A DNA stretch of 64,000 bases, taken from contig CM046877.1 of the NCBI GenBank assembly GCA_025667525.1, positions 30,825,255 to 30,889,254 on the forward strand, in the 5' to 3' direction. Below, piece by piece: positions 1 to 8,859 of this stretch (the first letter of the stretch is position 1; each line of letters opens with the position of its first letter). This DNA comes from Glebionis coronaria. Its lineage: Eukaryota > Streptophyta > Magnoliopsida > Asterales > Asteraceae. The notes beneath the pieces were generated by a model. The model saw nothing but the letters and a program-made list of their open reading frames with translations, searched no databases and was not told the DNA's origin. The position numbers were made by a program, and so were the translations under genes.

Positions 1-321
1 CAAGTCAACTCATACCTGTCTTCCAAAGGAGCATTTATTAACTCCTTCTCCCATTGATCAAGAAACTCTCCAACATGAGGTACCATGTCATCTAGTTCTC
101 TATGCATAATCTCAACCTGCTTGAGCATATCTTTGGGCCTCATCTTTTGCATTCTTTGGTCCTGCATATCCATCTCCTCTTGTTGTAGCCTGAGAGCTAC
201 TTGTGCATCATGTGCTTCTTGAGCCCTTTGCTGTTCAGGAGTTAGATGCTTGTATTTTCTCTTGGGCTGTTCCACCATGATTCCTTTTCCTTTGTCTTTT
301 GGATCCACTGCTGGTGCTGGT
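1..321 (-). pseudogene. E2 extra 3' ORF, distal part (separated from 12344-13934 by E1)
   Basis: The minus strand is open across all 321 bases and runs off the left edge. It encodes a charged, glutamine-rich stretch with a DKGKG motif and a likely coiled coil (EQQRAQEAHDAQVALRLQQE). The E1 ORF at 895-3963 has a corresponding DKGKG segment followed by a similar charged region, so this is the downstream part of the homologous ORF of E2. It joins in frame to 12344 once E1 and one copy of the CTGGT duplication are removed. Function is unknown, and the upstream half is broken, so it is scored as a pseudogene. Confidence 0.75.
317..321. repeat. Target-site duplication of E1, left copy (CTGGT)
   Basis: CTGGT lies directly before the E1 LTR and is repeated directly after the other LTR at 12339-12343. 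A perfect 5-bp duplication is the size expected for copia integration. Confidence 0.9.
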
Positions 322-842
322 TGTTGATCCCAAACTTAGATCGATTAGCTTTGTGTATACGAGATTAGATCAAGTATAACACGTAGAGAAACCTTTGCTT
401 ATGAATAAAGTAACAAAGTGTTATGCGGAATTAACACTTGATCTAAAACACAATGATGTTAAACAAACTTTCACTTGTATTAGAATAATCGTGTTGATTA
501 CAATGAAAGGTTTAACTTGCGAATACTATGAAAACTGATATTAAACATTAACCTAAAAGATCTTCTTTTATAGAACAAGAAGTCTTGTACAATAAGCTAC
601 GAATCAACTATTCTAGGTAAAGATAAACATAGAAAATACATTGTCGTTTCTATCCTTACTAGAAGTAATCTAGAATATAATAAACGTGTAGCTCACATCT
701 TCCATCAGTGCTTGTCTTCAATCTGTCAACGCTTGACTTTAACTTGTCAACGCTTATGCTGTCAGCGCTCACTTTACTCTTGTCAACGCTTAAGTTGTTC
801 TTGTCAGCGTTCAAGTGTTCTGGCCTAAATTTATTCCCAACA
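322..842 (-). repeat. E1 3' LTR
   Basis: 521 bp, with ends TGTTGATCCC and TTCCCAACA on the plus strand; by eye no difference from 11818-12338. In sense orientation U3 begins at 842. Five copies of the element motif (TGTCARCGCTT and close variants) lie at 724-811, in U3 upstream of the TATA box. Confidence 0.95.
565..572 (-). promoter_or_regulatory. TATA box of E1 LTR
   Basis: Sense TATAAAAG, about 270 nt from the U3 start; the same box lies at 12061-12068 in the 5' LTR, which would be the active promoter. Confidence 0.6.
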
Positions 843-856
843 ATCCTCCCCTAAAC
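843..856 (-). other. E1 polypurine tract
   Basis: Sense GTTTAGGGGAGGAT directly before the 3' LTR; primes plus-strand DNA synthesis in LTR elements. Confidence 0.85.
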
Positions 857-894
857 TTGATATCCACTCTTATGATCAAGTTTCTGAATAAACA

Positions 895-3800
895 TTAAGA
901 ACTTGGAGGAGTCTGACAAACCTTATCATATTGGTAATAAATAAATCTGATCAAATTCTTTGCCACGTCACTTGTATAGTCTATCTCCAACTGGGTGTCC
1001 TTCATCTTCTCCAAAACAGCCTTGGATATGAAATACTGAGCATCTACAAGTAAATACTCAGCAAACTTTGTAGAACTCAAATGGTATACACCAGCAGCTG
1101 AATATAACCTCCATTGAAGACCACTGAGGTCATCTTCAAGATCCTTCCATATTTCAGGATCTTCTTCTTTTGTCCCACACATTCTTTTGAATGTGGTCCA
1201 AAGTTTTATTCCATTGGCTGAAGTTGGTGCTTCAGCCTCATACTTGGTCTCTAGTAACCTCCAAAGGTCTACCAAGTCTTCTCTGTCACAACTTGCAAAT
1301 AAAGATATGAGAGTGGTAAAAGTGTGTACCTCCTTGCCAAATCTTCCAATTTTCCAGAATCCACATTCATCTTCCTCATAACTCACAATTGGATTCCTGG
1401 AATCTAGTGGTAACACATGCACCATATCTGAAGCTTCTAATGGGGAGAGCTTAATGCTCTTTCTAATGATTGCTTCACTTGGATATAGTTGAGACATATC
1501 TTTTGGAAACTCAAGAATAAATCCCTTCTTTACTGGTCTAGGAACTATCATAGCTTTCTTGATTGCCATCTCTTCTGCAAGTTGCTCCTTTCTTTCATCA
1601 GAAAGAAGTCTGAAAGTGTTCTCTTCCTGCACTTTCACCCAAATAGGATAAGCCCTATGTTCCAACTCATCAAATGTCAAAGCCTTCAGCTTCTGATGTG
1701 TCCATCCAACTCCATGACATTTGAGCAACATAAAGTAGAGCTTCCTTCTATCCCTTTTCAATTCAGAGAGAATGTTGCTTGCCCTGTACTTCAACATCAC
1801 CTTACAATCCTGCTGAACTCTAAGAAGAATTTCCAAACCCCATATCTGGTCTGAAATGGTCAAGTCTGGATTATCCATACAGCTTTCTTCCCAAGAATTG
1901 TACATCTGAACTACCTCTGGCATATCAAAATCAATTTGCAACTTCAAATCTCTCAGCCTTTCCCTAGCAAGCTCATCACCATACTCAAGTCTTTCTGGTT
2001 CAACAATCATCACACTTGAATCTGAGCTATCCCCATCACTTTCTTCTTCAGAAGTCACAACAAATGGTGACTTTTCCTTTTCACCTTGTTCCATCATTTG
2101 CTCTGCCAATCTTCTATCAAATTCAACCTGAGCTGCATTCTTTGGAACAATTTCTTCTACCAACTTACCCTTACCCTTATCTGTTGGTTCAATTGTTGGT
2201 AGGGTAGATGATAATACCTGAGTAGGAACATCTTTGATGATAGATGATGACTGGAATACATCACCTCCATATGCAGATCTGTCAACGCCCAAATTTCCTC
2301 TATCAGCGCCCAAAATATTTCTGTCAGCGTCCAAACTTGCCTTATCAACGCTCAAATATTTTCCCTCAGCGCCTTGTGTAACCTCCCTCAACATATCTGT
2401 AAATGATAAATTTAAATTGGTTGGAGAGATTAAGGACGTATCAAAACCTTTTTGTTCCTTCAATGTAGTAAGAGCTTCAGCAATATCCAATGATTGACCA
2501 TCTTGACTGCTCTTATCACTCAGATTTCTTGCTTCCTCCCCTTTGGAAGACTCCTCCATACCTCCCCTTGAATGAGCACTCTCCAAAACAACAATCCTCT
2601 CCCTCAATTCATTGAGTTCAAGGCCTTGGTTACTGATAATTTGTACCAAGTCTGCATTTTGCTTTTGCAAGCTAATGCAGACAGCCGTCAATTCTAAAAG
2701 CGTCATTGGTTCCAGTCTGCCCTCTTCCAAAATGGGAATTTGACCTCCCAAGTTAGGTTCATTGGGCATGGATGAGGACTTAATTATGGTGGGACTGCCT
2801 TGGCCAGCTTCTAAGCCAGAACCAATAGTCTCAGCCTCATCCAGGTCACCAGCCACACTTGTGGTGGTGGTTCTCTCTGCTTCATGGCTAGGACCACCAG
2901 AGGAGAACACTCCAGCAGTCCTTTGGCGTTTAATCAACCTATATTCAGGTGGTGTGGAAGATGGTGTAGAAGATGGTGTAGATGTAGGTTGGTTAAGGGG
3001 TGTTTGGGATTGTGATGGTTGGGTGTCAGCGGTGGAAATAGGCATATCAACGCCCACATTAGATGTGTCAGCGTCAAAGGGATTTTGGTCTATTTGCATT
3101 TGGTCAGGTGAGGGTAAAGGTTCAGGGATAGGTTCAAGTTGTGGTTGAGGGTCAATATGAGGTTGAGGGTCTGGTTGGGGTTGTGTTGCTGCAATAACAG
3201 CAAGCATGGCTGGGGTTAATGGTAGGTCTCTATGAGGTGGTGAATTCATCTTGGTAAAAATAGCCTTCTTTTGTTCAGGGATCTTATAAAAGTCATTGTG
3301 ATCCCTTGAACAATATCTTTGAGCATCAAAAACCATTTGCAGAAAACGGGGATAAGCTAAAGTCATTTTTGTCCCCTTGTTTTTACACATTCCTTCAAAA
3401 ATCATTTTAGACCAATTATAATTTTGCCCTGTTGTAATACACACAATAGCAGATGCAATGGATCTATTGATCTCATTGTGTGCAGTACATTTGGGACTCA
3501 AACATTGAAGGAGAATGTGAATTAGGTACTTCCAGGCTGGGGGAAATTCCTGCTTATGGTACTTATTAAGAGTACCTTCATCAGGAATAGGGTATCCCAA
3601 AGCCCTAAGCCCTTGTTCTATTTCAGATATGGGAAGCATGGTTATACCATCAGCATCATTAAGATGCAAGGCCTGGCGTACCAAGGCCTCAGTAACCACC
3701 CAAGGTCTCCCATGTACAATAGAATTCAATGTTGTCACTCCATTAACTGTTGAGGAACTAACAGTGTTCCAAAACTGTTTAATGTGTGTGACTGGAATGA

Positions 3801-3963
3801 GTGGGGCATGAGAAAGAGCATACCTTAATGGGGATGCATTCAAATACTCCACCATCTGAGTGTATTGAGGGAACAAAGTATTATCAGCAACAAGATAAGC
3901 AATCATGTTGTGTTGAGACTTGAACCCCAAATCCAATTCTGCTGAGTTAAATCTTGGTGCCAT
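895..3963 (-). CDS. E1 extra 3' ORF (SIRE 'envelope-like' position), 1022 aa, unknown function
   Basis: Intact ORF between pol and the 3' LTR. The N-terminal part (about residues 1-250) is a conserved domain shared with the broken E2 copy; many plant proteins of this type are, as I recall, labelled synaptobrevin/longin-like, which the sequence does not support. Then come a Pro/Gln-rich stretch (about 255-290), a Ser/Thr/Pro linker, a coiled coil (about 420-465, LQKQNADLVQIISNQGLELN), a linker built of the element motif (SLDADRNILGADRGNLGVDR), an acidic serine run (EEESDGDSSDSS) and a folded-looking C-terminal 350 residues. I see no signal peptide or membrane segment, so 'envelope' describes position only. 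The start is the only upstream ATG and is conserved in position with E2; a TATA box lies 104 nt upstream. Confidence 0.85.
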   Translation of the reverse strand: MAPRFNSAELDLGFKSQHNMIAYLVADNTLFPQYTQMVEYLNASPLRYALSHAPLIPVTHIKQFWNTVSSSTVNGVTTLNSIVHGRPWVVTEALVRQALHLNDADGITMLPISEIEQGLRALGYPIPDEGTLNKYHKQEFPPAWKYLIHILLQCLSPKCTAHNEINRSIASAIVCITTGQNYNWSKMIFEGMCKNKGTKMTLAYPRFLQMVFDAQRYCSRDHNDFYKIPEQKKAIFTKMNSPPHRDLPLTPAMLAVIAATQPQPDPQPHIDPQPQLEPIPEPLPSPDQMQIDQNPFDADTSNVGVDMPISTADTQPSQSQTPLNQPTSTPSSTPSSTPPEYRLIKRQRTAGVFSSGGPSHEAERTTTTSVAGDLDEAETIGSGLEAGQGSPTIIKSSSMPNEPNLGGQIPILEEGRLEPMTLLELTAVCISLQKQNADLVQIISNQGLELNELRERIVVLESAHSRGGMEESSKGEEARNLSDKSSQDGQSLDIAEALTTLKEQKGFDTSLISPTNLNLSFTDMLREVTQGAEGKYLSVDKASLDADRNILGADRGNLGVDRSAYGGDVFQSSSIIKDVPTQVLSSTLPTIEPTDKGKGKLVEEIVPKNAAQVEFDRRLAEQMMEQGEKEKSPFVVTSEEESDGDSSDSSVMIVEPERLEYGDELARERLRDLKLQIDFDMPEVVQMYNSWEESCMDNPDLTISDQIWGLEILLRVQQDCKVMLKYRASNILSELKRDRRKLYFMLLKCHGVGWTHQKLKALTFDELEHRAYPIWVKVQEENTFRLLSDERKEQLAEEMAIKKAMIVPRPVKKGFILEFPKDMSQLYPSEAIIRKSIKLSPLEASDMVHVLPLDSRNPIVSYEEDECGFWKIGRFGKEVHTFTTLISLFASCDREDLVDLWRLLETKYEAEAPTSANGIKLWTTFKRMCGTKEEDPEIWKDLEDDLSGLQWRLYSAAGVYHLSSTKFAEYLLVDAQYFISKAVLEKMKDTQLEIDYTSDVAKNLIRFIYYQYDKVCQTPPSS

Positions 3964-5216
3964 TGATGAAAGCTGTTAATTTAATGTATAAAAGATGAAG
4001 GTTGATAAGAGAAAAGTGTTAGACAAGAATTATAGATACCCTGTTTAAAATAGGAGCCAAATTTATAGGAGTGGATGAATGCACGTGATTGGCCCAAAAA
4101 TAGGCAAAGATTTTCAAAAATCAATCATGAAAATATTGAAAAAGTTTATAAGTTATCTCATGCATTAAATGAAAGTAACAACTCCTAAAATTACGGCTTG
4201 AAAATATGTCAAAAAGTTACAACTGGGTAGGTCCCATTGTTTGTCAACGGTCAAATATAACCCATCAACGCCCAACGGCTATAATCTTGTCAACGTTCGC
4301 CTAAAGCCATGTCAGCGTCCATTTTGGTCACAACAACGCTTGGAAAAATCTTGTCAGCGTCCAAAAATAAAATTGTTTTAAAAAATGAAAAATGACCTTA
4401 ACAAGTAATTTATCCTAGAGAAGATAACCAAAAGCTGATAATTATCATAGGGCGGCAAGCACTGTCCAGTTATACACACTTGCATAAGCAAGATAGACAT
4501 AACAGTCCTCTAGTGTCCCTTGCTAACCAAAATTCTTAACAACCAAGTTACCTCATAAAATCCTTGTTACTCCCAGGTAAAACCCATATCAAAAGGATTC
4601 CCAAGCCTCCCAACAGACCATAACCAATTCTAAGTCAAAAATGTCTTGGCAGCATGCAAAGTTGATATACTATGCATGCTACAGTGCCTCATGGTTTAGT
4701 AAAACTAACCCATACTCACCAGTGGACACAATCTAGAATTGTGATGAGAGTATTCTAAGAATACCCAAGAGTCCTAAAGGTTCCTTAAACCTCCCCTTAA
4801 ACTATGATACATGAGTTCTCAAAATATATATATGAACATTAAAAATTTATGTCAAGATAGGAATATAAATATTCCAACCATCATCCATAAACAAAACATG
4901 TCCAAATAGCTCTTCAAAGATCCATAAGCAACTCTGTATCCAATGGCATAAAGCTACCATTACCTGCACATTTAGATGAAAACCACAAAACTAACATTTG
5001 TTGCTGACAGCGTCCCGACAACACTTATCAGCGTTGAAGGAACTCTTGTCAGCGTTAGACAATAATATCTCCAACAATGGCAAAATAACACTTGACAGCG
5101 TTGCATTTACCTTTGTCAGTGTTAGAAAAATAATGTGGAAAATCTAAATCATCACAAAGACCAATAACAATGCATTATCCTGTACATACTTTTACAAAAA
5201 GGTTCCAAAACACATA
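3964..5216. other. Spacer between E1 pol and extra ORF
   Basis: 1.25 kb without a coding frame. It holds two clusters of the element motif (4242-4365 and 5005-5125) and, next to the downstream ORF, a CCAAT-TATA promoter. Part of it (about 4450-4520) resembles 14360-14440 in E2, so it is an old component of the family. Confidence 0.75.
4061..4092 (-). promoter_or_regulatory. Putative internal promoter of E1 extra ORF
   Basis: Sense order is GGCCAATCACGTGC (CCAAT box overlapping a CACGTG G-box, 4081-4094), 15 nt, then CCTATAAAT (TATA at 4067-4061). The TATA start is 104 nt upstream of the ATG at 3963. E2 has the same CCAATCAC-spacer-CCTATAAA arrangement 105 nt upstream of its ATG (14032-14063). 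Confidence 0.65.
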
Positions 5217-7841
5217 TTAAGTGAGATTAACCATTCCAATATTTGTTACCAAATATTGAAATCTTCCAGCATCAAAAGGTTTAGTTAATAAATCAGCTAC
5301 ATTATCTTCAGTATCTACCCTATCTGGTTGTATTAAACCTTTCTCAAAGCAATCTCTTATAAAATGATGTCTAATTTCGATGTGTTTGGTTTTAGAATGA
5401 TGTACAGGATTTTTAATAATGCATAAAGTACTGTTATTGTCTACAAAAATCTTGGTATGCATAAAATTATACCCATAATCCAACAGCTGGTTCTGAATCC
5501 ATAAGACTTGTCCACAACAAGCAGCTGCAGCCACATATTCTGCTTCAGTTGTAGAGTTTGCCACCACTGTTTGTTTCTTGCATTGCCAAGATATTAATCT
5601 GCTCCCAAGAAATTGGCATCCACCAGTTGTGGATTTCCTATCAAACTTGTCACCACCATAATCACTGTCTGAATATGCAATAAGATCCAATGGAGAATCT
5701 TTTGGGTACCACAATCCAAGATCTGGATAACACCTTAGGTACCTAAAAATTCTCTTCACAGCAAAAAGGTGACATTCTTTGGGAGTCACTTGATGGCGTG
5801 CACATGCACACACAGCAAACATGATGTCAGGTCTTGAGGCTGTAAGATACATCAATGATCCAATCATTGATCTATAGTGCCTAACATCCACATCCTTTCC
5901 AGCTCCAATTTTTCCCCAAGGGTATTGCCTATCCATAGGAGTGGAAGCCTCCTTCTCATGTGGAGAAAAACCATATTTCTTCAAGATTTCAGCTACATAC
6001 TTGTCTTGGGAGATGAAGATACCATCTTCTTTCTGCTGAACTTGTAACCCTAGAAAGAAATTCATCTCACCCATTGCACTCATCTTGAATTTATCTGTCA
6101 TGAGCTTGGAAAAATCCTCACTCATTTTTGGATCAGTAGACCCAAAAATGATGTCATCAACATAGACCTGCACCAGCAACACATGTTTTCCTTTCTTCTT
6201 TGTAAATAGTGTCTGATCTATGGTGCCCCTTTTGAAACCATTGTCCACCAAGTAGGTGGATAATGTACCATACCATGCTCTTGGGGCTTGATGAAGTCCA
6301 TACATTGCTTTCTTCACTCTATAAACCTTGTCTGGATTTTCAGGATCTTCAAAACCAGGAGGTTGCATGACATATACTTCTTCAACAATTGTCCCATAGA
6401 GGAAAGCACTCTTCACATCCATTTGGTAAACAGTGAAGTTCATACAAGAGGCATAAGCTAGAAAAATTCTTATAGCTTCAATTCTTGCAACTGGTGCAAA
6501 AACTTCTTCATAATCAATTCCTTCCTCTTGTGTATATCCCTGAGCTACCAAACGTGCCTTGTTTCTGACCACAATGCCTCTTTCATCTTTCTTGTTCCTT
6601 AGAACCCATCTTGTCCCAATTGGTCTCACATATCTAGGACAATCAACCAGCTCCCAAACATCCTGTATAGCAAATTGGTGAAGCTCATCCTGCATTGCTT
6701 CCACCCAACTTGGTTCTTTGAGAGCATCAAAAATTTTCTTGGGTTCTTCCTGTGACAGAAAACAGGCAAACAAACATGCTTGTACAAGAGGGGTATCAAC
6801 CTTCTTGTGTATATTGGCAATAAATCCACCAAGACCTTGATGGGATCTTCTTGTCTGAACTGGAGCCATAACATCACCAATGATTTGAGATGTGGGGTGA
6901 TCCTTAGCTGTGGAAGTGAGAACTCCTCCTTCAAAAAGTCTGGTATCCTCAACTTCACGCTCCATGTTGCCAATATCTTCTTCCTCAGATTCTTCTTGAT
7001 CAACAGAAATCCCTTCATGAACATTGGAAGGTCCACCTTGTTCAAAATGGGAAGAGAAAAGCTGTGTAAAGGTGTCTCCAAAGTCTGAACCTTGTTTGTC
7101 AGCGTTTGGGCTAACAACGCTTGAACCGTTGTTGTCAGCGTTGGAGCCATCAGCGTCTGAATTGGTCGTGTCAGCGCTTGATTTCCCTTTGTCAGCGCCT
7201 GAAGAATCATGCATGTTTGTATTTGGTGGTATTTGAACACCACCATTATCTTTCCTTGCAGCAGTAGCAGCAGCATAATACTCATCTGTCCATATAGGAA
7301 GTGTAACAAATTCTTGTGTGGGAGATGATATAACTGCTGGTGGTCCATCCTCCTTAGCAACCTGTATACCTGAAACATTACCAATTCTCTTTTCCAAAAC
7401 ACTTGAAGTTACCTTCACAATGTCTGGATCAGTAACAGACATATAATTTAAAGCTCTAGATAAAGGTTCTAAGTCAAACAACCAATTTGGACCACTCTCA
7501 GGATCACTAGGTTTACTTTCTAAAAACCTAACATGTACTTTTTCAAGTATACGTTTTTCCTTTTTAATGTAAACCCTATATCCTTTACTCTGCACTGAAT
7601 AACCCATGAAGTAGCCTTCATCACCTTTTGAATCAAATTTACCTAGGGCCTCACTAGTTTCTAAAACAACTACATGACACCCAAAAGGCTTGAGAAAGCC
7701 AATATTGGGCTTCCTTCCCCAAAGTAATTCATAAGGTGTCTTATTATGTATCTTGTTGACCAATGCCCTATTTTGAACATAACAAGCTGTGTTAACAGCT
7801 TCATCCCAAAAGGCTATAGGAAAGTGGGCATCAGCCAACAT
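5217..7841 (-). CDS. pol: E1 pol, C-terminal part: end of integrase, reverse transcriptase, RNase H
   Basis: The 874-aa frame begins at the first ATG but is open upstream to about 7905, where a one-base shift separates it from the integrase frame. It starts with the integrase C-terminal region ([14 protein letters not shown]), followed by a linker at about residues 195-255 full of the element motif ([19 protein letters not shown]). The copia-type RT (RVT_2) follows at about 370-640 with catalytic YVDDIIFGS, then RNase H with [16 protein letters not shown] and the terminal ADLLTKPF. No stops are seen. It copies element RNA into DNA in virus-like particles and removes the RNA strand. Confidence 0.92.
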   Translation of the reverse strand: MLADAHFPIAFWDEAVNTACYVQNRALVNKIHNKTPYELLWGRKPNIGFLKPFGCHVVVLETSEALGKFDSKGDEGYFMGYSVQSKGYRVYIKKEKRILEKVHVRFLESKPSDPESGPNWLFDLEPLSRALNYMSVTDPDIVKVTSSVLEKRIGNVSGIQVAKEDGPPAVISSPTQEFVTLPIWTDEYYAAATAARKDNGGVQIPPNTNMHDSSGADKGKSSADTTNSDADGSNADNNGSSVVSPNADKQGSDFGDTFTQLFSSHFEQGGPSNVHEGISVDQEESEEEDIGNMEREVEDTRLFEGGVLTSTAKDHPTSQIIGDVMAPVQTRRSHQGLGGFIANIHKKVDTPLVQACLFACFLSQEEPKKIFDALKEPSWVEAMQDELHQFAIQDVWELVDCPRYVRPIGTRWVLRNKKDERGIVVRNKARLVAQGYTQEEGIDYEEVFAPVARIEAIRIFLAYASCMNFTVYQMDVKSAFLYGTIVEEVYVMQPPGFEDPENPDKVYRVKKAMYGLHQAPRAWYGTLSTYLVDNGFKRGTIDQTLFTKKKGKHVLLVQVYVDDIIFGSTDPKMSEDFSKLMTDKFKMSAMGEMNFFLGLQVQQKEDGIFISQDKYVAEILKKYGFSPHEKEASTPMDRQYPWGKIGAGKDVDVRHYRSMIGSLMYLTASRPDIMFAVCACARHQVTPKECHLFAVKRIFRYLRCYPDLGLWYPKDSPLDLIAYSDSDYGGDKFDRKSTTGGCQFLGSRLISWQCKKQTVVANSTTEAEYVAAAACCGQVLWIQNQLLDYGYNFMHTKIFVDNNSTLCIIKNPVHHSKTKHIEIRHHFIRDCFEKGLIQPDRVDTEDNVADLLTKPFDAGRFQYLVTNIGMVNLT

Positions 7842-7878
7842 GGTTCTGGCTGCTTCAATAAGGGTCCTATTCTTCCTT

Positions 7879-8859
7879 TCAGCAACCCCATTTTGCTGTG
7901 GGGGTTCTAGCTATGCTAAATTGCCTAGTAATCCCTTTCTTGGCACAAAAATCATCTAACAACTGATTTCTAAACTCACCCCCATTGTCACTTCTAATAA
8001 TTTTGACCTCATTACCATTCTTCTTTTCAATTTGGGTAATGAAATTAATCAGACTTAGGGCAGTTTCACTTTTCTTGGCTAAAAAGAAAGTCCATGTGAA
8101 CCTGGAGTAATCATCAGTAATAACAAAACAATATGATTTACCCTTCAAACTTTCTATATTAGTTGGACCAAAGAGGTCCATATGCAATAAGTGAAGTGGT
8201 TTAGAACTAGAGTGCACCTGTTTAGACCTGAATGAGACCTTGTGCTGCTTGCCCTTAAGACATGCAACACAAGAGTGGTCATTGTGGAAAGCCTTTTCAG
8301 GCAAACCATCAACTAAACCAAGTCTCACAAGCCTATTAATATTCTTAAAGTTTATGTGCCCTAATCTCCTGTGCCAAAGATTACTTTCATCTACTGAGGC
8401 TTTAGCATACAGACATGACATTTTATTATTTACCTTAATTCCATTAAGATTCACATTATATATGTCTTTATGCCTTGGTGTTCTAAAATCTATGTATTTC
8501 TCCTCAGGGAGCTTATAATCTTTGCTTAACACCAAGCACTCAGTATCTGTGAAAAGAACCTTATTTTTGTTATCACACACTTGTGATACACTAAACAAAT
8601 TATAATCCAGATCTTTCACCAAGAAGACATTATCAAACCTTAGATTGTTGGTGACAAGGGTTCCTTTTCCTGTGATTGTGCCATAGCCACCTCCAAAGTA
8701 TACCTTATCACCATCTTGAATAGGAGAGAAATTGGTCAGATAGTCTTCCTTTCCTGTCATGTGCCTTGAGCATCCACTATCCCAGTATCCATAATCATTG
8801 ATCTTCTTCTGAATGCCCTGCACATAAAGAAAACATATTAGTTTTCTTTGGGAACCCAA
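7879..8859 (-). CDS. pol: E1 pol, N-terminal part: protease, pre-integrase zinc finger, integrase core
   Basis: The reported start at 8859 is TTG, not ATG; this frame is probably reached from gag. It shows the aspartic protease site [10 protein letters not shown] (about residue 27), the gag-pre-integrase HHCC finger (HRRLGHINF, then CVACLKGK) and the integrase core with Asp in DLFGPT, Asp in RSDNGGEF and Glu in the same block. The frame ends early ([10 protein letters not shown]) because of one extra base in a C-run near 7905; the next frame continues the conserved integrase. It overlaps the gag stop by about 20 nt, shifted by -1. The pol protein as read would be truncated unless the extra C is a sequencing error. 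Confidence 0.88.
   Translation of the reverse strand: MGSQRKLICFLYVQGIQKKINDYGYWDSGCSRHMTGKEDYLTNFSPIQDGDKVYFGGGYGTITGKGTLVTNNLRFDNVFLVKDLDYNLFSVSQVCDNKNKVLFTDTECLVLSKDYKLPEEKYIDFRTPRHKDIYNVNLNGIKVNNKMSCLYAKASVDESNLWHRRLGHINFKNINRLVRLGLVDGLPEKAFHNDHSCVACLKGKQHKVSFRSKQVHSSSKPLHLLHMDLFGPTNIESLKGKSYCFVITDDYSRFTWTFFLAKKSETALSLINFITQIEKKNGNEVKIIRSDNGGEFRNQLLDDFCAKKGITRQFSIARTPTAKWGC

Noticed and set aside
895..3963. Reading the E1 3' ORF as a viral envelope or a synaptobrevin/longin protein
   Set aside because: No signal peptide or membrane segment and no longin-like pattern seen; the labels come from position or old automatic annotation.
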